Shown: one piece after another, positions 17,589 to 25,501 of the stretch | Position numbering within the stretch: the first letter of the stretch is position 1 | Layout: every line of letters starts with the position of its first letter | Source of the DNA: Actinoallomurus sp963823735 | Lineage (GTDB): Bacteria > Actinomycetota > Actinomycetes > Streptosporangiales > Streptosporangiaceae | Direction of reading: 5' to 3' | Length of the DNA: 64,000 nt | Assembly (NCBI GenBank): GCA_963823735.1 | Contig: CAWGMO010000001.1 | Coordinates: forward strand, 434,001-498,000 | Made by a program: the position numbers and the translations under genes | Notes under the pieces: model-generated | Seen by the model: only the letters and a program-made list of their open reading frames with translations | Told to the model about the DNA's origin: nothing | Databases searched by the model: none

Positions 17589-17798
17589 TCAGGCGTTCGC
17601 GATGAGGAGTGCGAGCGCCAGTACGGCCAGGATCGCGACGGCGATGGCGACTCCTCGCGAGTCGCGCCGGCGTCCGCCGCCTACGGGCGGGATGCCCGGG
17701 GTCAGGTTTCCGTCCGTGCCGTTGTGGTGGTGATGGTGACCGCCGCCGGATCCGCCGTGGTGATGGCCTCCGCTGAAGCCGCCTCCGTGATGCGACAC
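17589..17798 (-). CDS. Small His/Gly-rich tail-anchored protein
   Basis: 69 residues from a GTG at 17798, chosen because GGGAGGAG precedes it at good spacing; longer in-frame starts lack a ribosome site. The N-terminal half is almost only Gly and His (runs of two, three and five His), then a Pro/Gly hinge and an Arg-rich RRRDSRG, then one C-terminal transmembrane helix. The layout suggests a small metal-binding protein anchored by its C-terminus with the His-rich part in the cytoplasm (positive-inside rule). No family recognised. Confidence 0.6.
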   Translation of the reverse strand: MSHHGGGFSGGHHHGGSGGGHHHHHNGTDGNLTPGIPPVGGGRRRDSRGVAIAVAILAVLALALLIANA

Positions 17799-17944
17799 CG
17801 TGGTCTCCTCCCAGTCAGGTTGAGGTGTTAGACCTCCGGACACGGCCGATGGTTCCCCCGTCATCCACGGCAAACCATCCCACCGCTATCAAACCGTCAC
17901 GTTGGCGACATGTTGACGGGACCGCCGTCACCGGCGAACGTCGT

Positions 17945-17960
17945 CCTGAGAGCGCTCTCA
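17945..17960. promoter_or_regulatory. LacI/CebR-like operator
   Basis: Perfect 16-base palindrome CTGAGAGCGCTCTCAG about 80 bases upstream of a secreted glucanase gene. Its core differs at two symmetric positions from the CebR consensus TGGGAGCGCTCCCA, the LacI-family operator controlling saccharide utilisation in streptomycetes. It probably mediates sugar-responsive repression of the downstream gene. Confidence 0.65.
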
Positions 17961-18042
17961 GTACTTGGACGACCACGGGTCCCCGCCGACCGGCGGTCGT
18001 CCGTCCTGCCTCCCTCCCCCACAGAGAACAGGGAGCCCATCG

Positions 18043-18990
18043 ATGCAACTCCGCCAACATTCCCGTCTCGCCGCGATCGCGTCCGCCGCGGTCCTGCTCC
18101 TGCTCGCCCTCATCGGGTCGTCCCTCCCGGCGCAGGCGTCCACCGCCGCCACACGTACGGCGACCATGGACGACCCGTTCTGGGGTGACACGACCAACAT
18201 TCCCGCCGCCCAGAACGTCGTCATGGTCAAGGTCCTGAACAAGACCAACGGCAAGTACCCGGACAGCCAGGTCTACTGGAGCTTCAACGGGCAGACCCAC
18301 TCGATCGCCGAGCAGCCGTACATCGACATGGCGGCGAACTCCGCCGGCCGCATGTACTTCTACCTCGGCTCGCCGAACGGCCAGTACAAGGACTTCATCG
18401 AGTTCACGGTCGGCGCGGACGTGTTCAACGGCAACACGACGCGCGTCGACGGGTTCGGCCTGAAGCTCGCGCTGCGCCTGCACGCCCACGACGGGTACGA
18501 CGCGCAGGTGGGTGAGGACCAGGCGACGTTCGCCGAGGACCGCGCCGCGACGTTCCAGCGGTTCGTCAACGAGGTGCCGACGGAGTTCAAGCACCTCGCC
18601 CAGGTGCAGGCCCCGTACTACATCTCCTCGCCGGGCGGCGACAGCGCCTTCCGTGACGGCGGGCAGTACGCGAACTACTTCACCGGCTACGCCCAGTCGG
18701 TCGGCGTGAACGAGTCCACGTCGAACATCACCGGCTGCGCCGGCTCACTGGCCACGAACCCGGGCATGTGCTCGGCTCTCAACCGGCACGTCGCGCAGCT
18801 CCCGCAGGATCAGTGGTCGGACCCGAGCAAGTTCTACCAGGCGGCCCCGGCCAACTACTACGCCAAGTTCTGGCACGACCACGCCATCAACCACCTCGCG
18901 TACGGCTTCCCGTACGACGACTACGCGGGGCAGTCCTCGTTCATCTCCCACGGCGACCCGCAGTACCTGCTCGTCGCCGTCGGCTGGTAG
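18043..18990 (+). CDS. Secreted beta-1,3-glucanase-like protein (GH64/thaumatin-like superfamily)
   Basis: 315 residues. An N-terminal signal peptide (charged start, hydrophobic core at about 10-25, AQAS cleavage site near 31) precedes a beta-rich domain with YWSFNGQ, RMYFYLG and NTTRVDGFGL, the order seen in GH64-type glucanases. A later GYAQSVG and a C-terminal HAINHLAYGFPYDD region follow. AGGGAG ribosome site 7 bases ahead of ATG 18043. It would act outside the cell on beta-1,3-glucans such as fungal wall polymer. The catalytic acids could not be assigned with certainty. A LacI-type operator lies upstream. Confidence 0.68.
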   Translation: MQLRQHSRLAAIASAAVLLLLALIGSSLPAQASTAATRTATMDDPFWGDTTNIPAAQNVVMVKVLNKTNGKYPDSQVYWSFNGQTHSIAEQPYIDMAANSAGRMYFYLGSPNGQYKDFIEFTVGADVFNGNTTRVDGFGLKLALRLHAHDGYDAQVGEDQATFAEDRAATFQRFVNEVPTEFKHLAQVQAPYYISSPGGDSAFRDGGQYANYFTGYAQSVGVNESTSNITGCAGSLATNPGMCSALNRHVAQLPQDQWSDPSKFYQAAPANYYAKFWHDHAINHLAYGFPYDDYAGQSSFISHGDPQYLLVAVGW

Positions 18991-18996
18991 GCGAAC

Positions 18997-19040
18997 CGCT
19001 CACGCACCCGGCCGCGCCGGCGCGGCCGGGTGCGTGAGCG
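18997..19040. terminator. Bidirectional terminator, 44-base perfect palindrome
   Basis: Fully complementary 22-bp arms (18997-19018 with 19019-19040) between the convergent stops at 18990 and 19044. Confidence 0.8.
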
Positions 19041-19043
19041 CGG

Positions 19044-19826
19044 TCAGCGGGCGACGTCCGCGCGGGTCACCGAGAGGTAGCCGACGAAGCAGACGATGAT
19101 CGCGGCCAGGACCAGGCTGACCGGCCCCGTACCCCAGGCGAGACCGCCGCGCGCGTGGGAGACGCCCATCCAGTCCGCGAACGACGCGCCGAGCGGCCGC
19201 GTGACGATGTAGGCGAACCAGAAGGCGAAGATCGCGTTCAGCCCGAGCAGGCGCCGCGTCAGGGCGGGGATCGCGATGAGCACGGCGAACATCACGCCGG
19301 AGGCGAGGTACCCGAGGTTCATCGTGACGGCGGTCAGGTCACCCGCCGCGGTGCCGAGCGCGAACGTCGTCATGACGGTGGCCCAGTAGAAGAGCTCACG
19401 GCGCCGGGTGACGATGCTGTGAATGGAGAGGGTCTTCTCGCAGGCGTACCAGAGGGTGAAGATCGCGGCCAGCGCGACCACGAAGAACGCGGTCGACGCG
19501 ACATAGGGAATTCCCAGGCCGACGTGCAGGACATCGGCCGCCATCGTGCCGAAGACACTGACCATGACGACGGCCGTCCAGTAGATCGCGGCGACATATC
19601 GCCGGACACCGAGTTGTACGGCGAGCGTGGCCGCGAGGACGACGCCGGCGATGCCGACGGCAATGACCGGGTTGAGGCGATGGGCCAGGAAGTCCGAGGT
19701 CGTCTCGCCCATGCCGGTGGTCAGAACCTTGACGATCCAGAAGTACGCCGTCACTTCCGGAACCTTGCTCATCATATTCCGGGCGGAGACCTGAGGGTCG
19801 TGCGGCCGGATCCCGATCGTTGCCAT
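19044..19826 (-). CDS. COG4705/DUF347-like multipass membrane protein
   Basis: 260 residues from ATG 19826, with about eight transmembrane helices. The repeated pattern VPEVTAYFWIVKVLTTGMGETTSDF followed later by FYWATVMTTFALGTAAGDL (shown in short: TGMGETTSD and ALGTAAGD) is the internal duplication typical of this family, which has been linked to metal or small-molecule transport but is not firmly characterised. A GTG at 19907 would add 27 residues, but these look non-conserved and would place the start almost inside an upstream regulatory repeat. Confidence 0.75.
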   Translation of the reverse strand: MATIGIRPHDPQVSARNMMSKVPEVTAYFWIVKVLTTGMGETTSDFLAHRLNPVIAVGIAGVVLAATLAVQLGVRRYVAAIYWTAVVMVSVFGTMAADVLHVGLGIPYVASTAFFVVALAAIFTLWYACEKTLSIHSIVTRRRELFYWATVMTTFALGTAAGDLTAVTMNLGYLASGVMFAVLIAIPALTRRLLGLNAIFAFWFAYIVTRPLGASFADWMGVSHARGGLAWGTGPVSLVLAAIIVCFVGYLSVTRADVAR

Positions 19827-19915
19827 GCCGGCAAGGATCGCATATCGAAGACGGCACCGATGACCATAGCCATGCGCCGGAAGAATTGAAAGCCCGCGCA
19901 TTGTCACAAGCGCCG

Positions 19916-19937
19916 GAGAAAGGTTAGAGAAAGGTTA
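19916..19937. repeat. Tandem 11-base direct repeat, probable response-regulator site
   Basis: GAGAAAGGTTA occurs twice head-to-tail (19916-19926, 19927-19937). Eleven-base tandem spacing is the footprint of OmpR/PhoB-family dimers. It lies about 90 bases upstream of the membrane-protein start on the minus strand. Confidence 0.5.
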
Positions 19938-19953
19938 ATTCCGCAGGCGGGCG

Positions 19954-20574
19954 CTACTCGAAGAGGGACGTGTCCCCCGCGCCCCGGCGGAGGATCTCGG
20001 GCTCGTCCTGGGAGAAGTCGATCACCGTCGTCGGTGTCTCACCGCAGTCGCCGGAGTCGAGGATGGCGTCGACCGCGTGGTCGAGCAGTTCCTTGATCTC
20101 CCACCCCTGCGTCAGGGGCTCGCTCTCGTCCGGCAGGAGAAGCGTGCTCGACAGGAGCGGCTCGCCGAGCTCGGTCAGTAGCGCCTGTGTCACGGCGTGG
20201 TCGGGGATCCGGACGCCGACGGTCTTCTTGCGCGGATGCAGCAGCCGACGCGGCACTTCCTTCGTCGCCGGCAGGATGAACGTGTAGCTGCCGGGCGTCG
20301 CCGCCTTGATCGAGCGGAACAGCGCGTTGCTGACCTGGACGAACTGCCCGAGCTGGGCGAAGTCCTTGCAGACCAGGGTGAAGTGGTGGCCGCTGTCGAG
20401 CTGGCGGATCTCTCTGATCCGGTCGATGCCGTCCTTGTTCCCGAGCTGGCAGCCGAGCGCGAAACAGGAGTCCGTCGGGTACACCACCAGCCCGTCCGCG
20501 CGGATGATGTCGACCACCTGACGGATGGCCCGGGCCTGCGGATTCTCGGGGTGTACGTCCAGATACCTCGCCAT
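19954..20574 (-). CDS. Sua5/YciO/YrdC-family protein (threonylcarbamoyl-AMP synthase-like)
   Basis: 206 residues forming a single YrdC domain: VVYPTDSCFALGC near residue 30, the KR/RK-rich nucleotide-binding HPRKKTVGVRIPDH (residues about 113-126), and SSTLLLP. No C-terminal Sua5 domain, so it is the short YciO/YrdC form. The family makes L-threonylcarbamoyladenylate for tRNA t6A; YciO-like members may have other substrates. Confidence 0.85.
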   Translation of the reverse strand: MARYLDVHPENPQARAIRQVVDIIRADGLVVYPTDSCFALGCQLGNKDGIDRIREIRQLDSGHHFTLVCKDFAQLGQFVQVSNALFRSIKAATPGSYTFILPATKEVPRRLLHPRKKTVGVRIPDHAVTQALLTELGEPLLSSTLLLPDESEPLTQGWEIKELLDHAVDAILDSGDCGETPTTVIDFSQDEPEILRRGAGDTSLFE

Positions 20575-20632
20575 TCACGCAGCTTACGGGCCGGATGAGC
20601 CCGGCGTCCCCCGTACCCTCACAGCGAGAAAG

Positions 20633-20674
20633 TTGCTTAGGGCAACCAATCGGACTTATGATTGCCTCAGGCAA
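20633..20674 (+). promoter_or_regulatory. Promoter with two MarR-type operators
   Basis: TTGCTT (20633-20638) and TATGAT (20657-20662) with an 18-base spacer form a plausible promoter. It is covered by two related 13-base inverted repeats, TTGCTTAGGGCAA (20633-20645) over the -35 and the perfect TTGCCTCAGGCAA (20662-20674) at the -10/start. The MarR-family gene at the end of the transcript is the obvious repressor, giving an autoregulated pump operon. Confidence 0.75.
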
Positions 20675-20703
20675 CCAAACAGAGCCGGCAGCGAAGGAGC
20701 CTG

Positions 20704-23094
20704 ATGGCAACCGCAGTCTCGGCCGGCGTACGGGAGAGGGATCTCGACGCCGCCGCCCCCATGTCGCACCGCCAGATCCTGGAGGCGCTCTCCGGGCTGC
20801 TGCTCGGCCTGTTCGTGGCGATCCTGTCGTCGACCGTCGTCTCGAACGCCCTCCCGACGATCATCGCCGACCTGCACGCGAGCCAGACGACGTACACCTG
20901 GGTGATCACCGCGACGCTGCTCGCGACCACGATCACCACCCCGATCTGGGGCAAGCTCGCCGACCTGACGAGCAAGAAGGTCCTGGTCCAGCTCGGGCTG
21001 ATCGTCTTCGTCGCCGGCTCGGCGTTCGCGGGCCTCGCGCAGAACCCAGCCATGCTCATCTCGGCCCGTGTCATCCAGGGCGTCGGCGCCGGCGGCCTGA
21101 CCGCCCTGGCGCAGGTGATCATGGCGGTGATGATCGCGCCGCGTGAGCGCGGCCGTTACTCCGGCTACCTCGGCGCCGTGTTCGCGCTCGCCACCATCGG
21201 CGGCCCGCTGATCGGCGGCGTGATCGTCGACACGTCCTGGCTGGGCTGGCGCTGGTGCTTCTACGTCGGCGTGCCGTTCGCCGTCATCGCGCTGATCGTC
21301 CTGCAGAAGACCCTTCACCTGCCGGTGAGCACCCGCAAGGTGAAGGTCGACTGGGCCGGCGCGACGCTGATCGCCGCCTCGGCCTCGCTGCTGCTCGTGT
21401 GGGTGTCGTTCGCGGGCCACGACTACGACTGGATGTCCTGGCAGACCGCGGCGATGATCGGCGGCACCGTCGTCCTGGCGCTGCTGTTCGTGTTCGCGGA
21501 GAGCCGCGCGAGCGAGCCCATCGTGCCGCTGCACCTGTTCCGCAACCGCACCGTGACCCTGGCGACGATCTCCAGCCTGCTCATCGGCATCGCGATGTTC
21601 GGCGCGACGACCTTCCTCAGCCAGTACTTCCAGCTCGCGCGCGGCCTCAGCCCGAGCCGGGCCGGCGTCATGACCCTGCCGCTGATCGGCGGCCTGGCGG
21701 TGGCCTCGACCGTCGCCGGGCGGATCATCACCAACACCGGGCGCTGGAAGGCCATCCTGGTGCTGGGCGGCCTGTTCATGGCCACGGGCTTCGGTCTCAT
21801 GAGCCTGCTGCGGCACGACACCCCGTACTGGCAGGCCGCCGTGTTCATGGCCAGCGTCGGCATCGGGCTGGGCATGACCATGCAGAACCTCGTGCTGTCG
21901 GTGCAGAACCAGGTCCGCCCGCAGGAGCTCGGCGCGGCCAGCTCGGTCGTGGCGTTCTTCCGTACGCTCGGCGGCGCGGTCGGCGTCTCCGCCCTCGGCG
22001 CGGCTCTGTCGAACCGGGTCGCCCACTACACGAACGACGGTCTCGCCGCCATCGGCGTGCACAGCACCGGGAACGGCGGCGGCGCGATCCCCAAGCTGGC
22101 CGCGCTGCCCGCCCCCGTACGCGCGGTCGTCGAGAACGCGTTCGGTCACGGCGTCGGCAACGTGTTCGGCTACGCGGCGCCCGCGGCGGTCCTCGCGCTG
22201 GTCACCATCCTGTTCATCAAGGAGGTGCCGCTGCGCTCCTCCGGCCCGACGGCAGACGGGCCGCCCTCCGCGGCGACCTCCGTACGCGGCCGGCACGCCG
22301 CGACGGCCGAGCAGGAGCCCGCCGCGCACGCGGACGGTGTCGCCATCGGCGGCTCCGTGCGTGACGACGAGGGGTTCCCGGTGGATCGCGCCGTGCTCAC
22401 CCTGACCGACATCGGCGGGCACCAGATCGGCCGTACGGTCGCGCGGGACGACGGCCGGTACGCGCTGACGGCGCCGGGCCGTGGCACGTACGTGCTGATC
22501 GCCTCGGCGGAAGGGTGCGCACCGCACGCCACGACCGTGGTGGTCGGCGCCCTGCCGGCCGACGTCGACCTGACGCTCAGCGGGTCGTACGGGCTGCTCA
22601 GCGGCATCGTCCGCAGCGCACGCGGCGTGCCGGTCCCTGACGCGAGGCTGGTGGTCACGGACGAGCACGGTGAGATCGTCGCGACCGGCACGGCCGACGC
22701 CTCCGGCCACTACGCCTTCGGCCGGATCCCGGGCGGCGCGTACACGCTCGCCGTCAGCGCCGTCGCGTGCCGCCCGGCCGCGATCCCGATCGAGGTCGGC
22801 GGCGCCGAGACCCGCCAGGACGTCGAGCTGCCGGCCGGGGCCCGGCTGCGCGGCACCGTGAGCGCCGACGGGCGCGGGCCACTTCCCGACGCCCGCGTCA
22901 CCCTGCTCGACGCCGCCGGTAACGTGGCCGGCGTCGCGCTGACGGGGCCCGACGGTGAGTACGCCTTCGCCGATCTGGCCGGCGGCGAGTACACCGTGAC
23001 GGCCTCCGGCTATCCGCCGGTGGCGAGTACCGTCACCGTCAACGGCCACGGCGAGGACGCGCACGACCTGCGGCTGGGACACCCCGCGCCATGA
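20704..23094 (+). CDS. DHA2-family MFS drug exporter fused to three carboxypeptidase-regulatory-like domains
   Basis: 796 residues from ATG 20704 (AAGGAG site). Residues about 20-520 contain 14 transmembrane helices with the MFS motif A variant GKLADLTSKK, motif C-like LGAVFALATIGGPLIGG and the RVIQGVGAGG region, as in EmrB/QacA drug:H+ antiporters. After the last helix come about 270 soluble residues with three repeats of a CarboxypepD_reg/Cna-B-like beta fold, each with a DDGRYALTAPG-type GxY turn (GRYALTAPG, GHYAFGRIPG, GEYAFADLAG). Such domains are normally extracellular adhesion or stalk modules; attached to an exporter the tail is unusual. It is co-transcribed with marR. Confidence 0.9.
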   Translation: MATAVSAGVRERDLDAAAPMSHRQILEALSGLLLGLFVAILSSTVVSNALPTIIADLHASQTTYTWVITATLLATTITTPIWGKLADLTSKKVLVQLGLIVFVAGSAFAGLAQNPAMLISARVIQGVGAGGLTALAQVIMAVMIAPRERGRYSGYLGAVFALATIGGPLIGGVIVDTSWLGWRWCFYVGVPFAVIALIVLQKTLHLPVSTRKVKVDWAGATLIAASASLLLVWVSFAGHDYDWMSWQTAAMIGGTVVLALLFVFAESRASEPIVPLHLFRNRTVTLATISSLLIGIAMFGATTFLSQYFQLARGLSPSRAGVMTLPLIGGLAVASTVAGRIITNTGRWKAILVLGGLFMATGFGLMSLLRHDTPYWQAAVFMASVGIGLGMTMQNLVLSVQNQVRPQELGAASSVVAFFRTLGGAVGVSALGAALSNRVAHYTNDGLAAIGVHSTGNGGGAIPKLAALPAPVRAVVENAFGHGVGNVFGYAAPAAVLALVTILFIKEVPLRSSGPTADGPPSAATSVRGRHAATAEQEPAAHADGVAIGGSVRDDEGFPVDRAVLTLTDIGGHQIGRTVARDDGRYALTAPGRGTYVLIASAEGCAPHATTVVVGALPADVDLTLSGSYGLLSGIVRSARGVPVPDARLVVTDEHGEIVATGTADASGHYAFGRIPGGAYTLAVSAVACRPAAIPIEVGGAETRQDVELPAGARLRGTVSADGRGPLPDARVTLLDAAGNVAGVALTGPDGEYAFADLAGGEYTVTASGYPPVASTVTVNGHGEDAHDLRLGHPAP

Positions 23095-23609
23095 CGGACG
23101 TCATGGCGAGCGAACCGAAGACGGAGATGATGGACGACAACGAGGCGTACGACGCGGTGGAGCACCAGCTCGGAGTCCTCCTGCGCCGGGCGCGGTCGCT
23201 GTCCCTGTCGATGATGCGCGAAGTGCACCACGAGCTCGACCCGGCGGTGTACGGCCTGCTCATCGGCCTGTACGACTGCTCCCCGGCGCGGCCGAGCGAG
23301 CTGGCGGGATACTTCGGCGTCGGCAAGGCCACGATCAGCCGCCAGCTGAAGGTCCTTGAGGACCTCGGCCTCATCGAACGCCACCCCGACCCGGACGACG
23401 GCCGCGCGCACCTGCTCGCCCTCACCACCGAGGGGCAACGACGCCTCGACTCCGTCCGCACCGCCCGCCGTGAACGCTTCCGCTCACTGCTGGACACGTG
23501 GCCCAACGAGGACGTCCAGGTACTGGCCACGATGCTGGCCCGCCTCAACAACCTGGTCCAGAACGAGGGCAGGCCCGTACGCGCCCGCGCCGGCGGCGCG
23601 AAGGACTGA
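23091..23609 (+). CDS. MarR-family transcriptional regulator
   Basis: 172 residues. The winged helix-turn-helix has PSELAGYFGVGKATISRQLK (helix-turn-helix, residues about 65-84) followed by the wing with DPDDGRAHLLALT, the MarR hallmark. The ATG at 23091 overlaps the exporter stop (ATGA). It probably represses its own operon through the paired inverted repeats at 20633-20674, with a transported drug as inducer. Confidence 0.92.
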   Translation: MTDVMASEPKTEMMDDNEAYDAVEHQLGVLLRRARSLSLSMMREVHHELDPAVYGLLIGLYDCSPARPSELAGYFGVGKATISRQLKVLEDLGLIERHPDPDDGRAHLLALTTEGQRRLDSVRTARRERFRSLLDTWPNEDVQVLATMLARLNNLVQNEGRPVRARAGGAKD

Positions 23610-23727
23610 CAGAGAACTTCGCGGCGATCGACCGAATGGGTTTCGACCTTCGTTGAAACCATTGTGTTCATTGCCCTCTTTCGCCAGGGTCGACCAGGTA
23701 CGGGTTTCCGGCAGAAGAGGAGTTTCC

Positions 23728-24320
23728 ATGCGCAAGCAGATGTTGGGACTGCTGGGAGCGTTGTCGATCGGTTCCGCGGCGCTGGTCGCGGGCGGTACGG
23801 CCGCCGGCGCGGCTCCGTGGCGCCCACGGCTCTCAACGGAACGGTCTCCGCGCAGAGCACGATCAGCGGCAAGATCTCCGGTAAGGAAGCCATTTCCCGG
23901 GCGAAGTACTGGTACACGCACCGCAACTCGATCCCCTACAACGGCGGCGCGACCTACCGTGACCCCGACGGTCACCACCGCTACCGCCAGGACTGCTCGG
24001 GCTACGTCTCCATGGCCCTGCACCTTTCGCCCAGCGGCATCGGCGCGCCGAGCACGGTGAGCCTGCCGGGCTACGGCACGAAGCTGAAGTCACGCCGCAG
24101 CATGAAGATGGGCGACTACACCGGCATCCTCGGCAACGGCACGGCCGGTGCCGCCGGCCACGTCCGTCTCTTCGAGAAGTGGTCGAACAAGGCCCAGGGC
24201 ACCTACTGGGCGTACGACTTCGGCTCGACGCCGGTCAAGCACGCGGTCTACAAGCTCAGCACGGACCAGCCCCGCAACGGAATCGGCTGGAGCGCCTACC
24301 GCTACAAGAAGATCAGCTGA
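23728..24320 (+). CDS. Secreted NlpC/P60-like cysteine hydrolase, signal peptide split off by a frameshift near 23817
   Basis: ATG 23728 (AGAGGAG site) encodes a good signal peptide ending in GTAAGAAP. The reading frame then leaves the coding frame, which continues one frame over as APTALNGTVSAQ through to the stop at 24320. Adding one G at the CCG near 23817 restores a continuous 198-residue protein. The mature part has the NlpC/P60 nucleophile context RQDCSGYVSM and a later AGHVRLFEKW histidine, so it is probably a cell-wall amidase/endopeptidase-like secreted protein. The clean separation of signal peptide and catalytic domain at one missing base favours a sequencing error. Confidence 0.7.
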
Positions 24321-24389
24321 TCGACGCGGTCCCTGTGGCTTCGGTGGCGGCTCGCACCGGCGCCGGAGCCACGGGCCCGCCGGCGTAGG

Positions 24390-25382
24390 TCAGGCGCCCA
24401 CCCGCGCGGCGGCCGGTGAGGGCATCGAGCCCAGGAGGCTGACGCCCAGCTCGGTGATCCGGTGGCACACCGCGTAGCCGTCGCGTTCGGTGGTGATCAG
24501 GCCGGCCTCGCGCAGGACCTTGGTGTGGTGGCTCACCGCGGCCGGTGAGATGTCGGCGACGCGGGCGACGTCGGTGGTGCTGCACCCGTCGATCGTGGCC
24601 CGCAGGACCGCCGCGCGCGTACGCCCGAGCAGGCCCACGATGGGCCGGACGCCCTCGGGCTCGGCGGCGCCGGCCGGGAAGGCACCGCGCCGTCCGACCG
24701 GGAAGACCAGGATCGGGTCGCGCCCGGGGTCCTTGAGCGTCGTCGGATGGTGCCGGCAGAAGAACGACGGGACGAGTACGAGGCCACGGCCGCCGAGGTG
24801 GAGGTCCTGGTCGACGTGGCCGTCGATCTCCAGCACCGGATGCTTCCAGCGGGCGAAGGGGTGCAGGCTCTCCAGCAGGCGTTCGACGCCGTGGCCGCCC
24901 AGGACGTTGACCTGCCGCGCGCGCTCCGCGTCGATGTCGTGCGAGATCTGCTTCCAGTACGGCGCGAGGGCGATGTCGAAGAACTCCGCCAGGTCCGAGG
25001 TGATCTGGCGCAGGACGCTCGCCGTGTCGCCTCTCTTCTCATAGAACGGCACGCCTCGCGTACGCGCGAGCTCGGCGAAGTCGCCCAGGACCGACTCGCG
25101 CGACGTCGACAGCACGGCCTCCATCGCCGCGGCGAGGTCGTCCTCGCCCCGCGTCGGCGTGATGAAGTCGACCGAGTAGCCGCGCGGCGGCGCCAGCTCG
25201 AACAACGGGTGCAGCGACGCGGGGATTCGGGACCGGATGACGCGCCGCCAGCCGTCGAACGGCGGCTCGTCCGCGCGCTCCTGAAGCGTGTGCAGGCCCA
25301 TGACGATCTCCCACAGGACGTCGCCCGACGAGGCGACCGTCGTACGGGCCAGATCCGTTGGGTCGAAGTGGACACGCAACAT
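24390..25382 (-). CDS. ArsR-type HTH transcriptional regulator with long N-terminal domain (DUF5937-like)
   Basis: 330 residues from ATG 25382, preceded by GGGAGGGGA. The N-terminal 230 residues are a conserved non-DNA-binding domain seen in large actinobacterial winged-helix regulators. The C-terminal 90 residues are an ArsR-like winged helix: GLLGRTRAAVL, the recognition helix SPAAVSHHTKVL and wing TTERDGYAVCHR. No metal-binding Cys pair is evident. Target unknown; convergent with the NlpC-like gene. Confidence 0.82.
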   Translation of the reverse strand: MLRVHFDPTDLARTTVASSGDVLWEIVMGLHTLQERADEPPFDGWRRVIRSRIPASLHPLFELAPPRGYSVDFITPTRGEDDLAAAMEAVLSTSRESVLGDFAELARTRGVPFYEKRGDTASVLRQITSDLAEFFDIALAPYWKQISHDIDAERARQVNVLGGHGVERLLESLHPFARWKHPVLEIDGHVDQDLHLGGRGLVLVPSFFCRHHPTTLKDPGRDPILVFPVGRRGAFPAGAAEPEGVRPIVGLLGRTRAAVLRATIDGCSTTDVARVADISPAAVSHHTKVLREAGLITTERDGYAVCHRITELGVSLLGSMPSPAAARVGA

Positions 25383-25501
25383 CGGCGTTCCCCTCCCGGA
25401 GGTCTCCGGTCGTGGCCGGCGCCACCCGGCGGGCACAGATCAAGGATCGCCCTATCCGACGGGAATTCCCATCGGCATGGTTCCCCAGTCGACTCCGGCG
25501 G

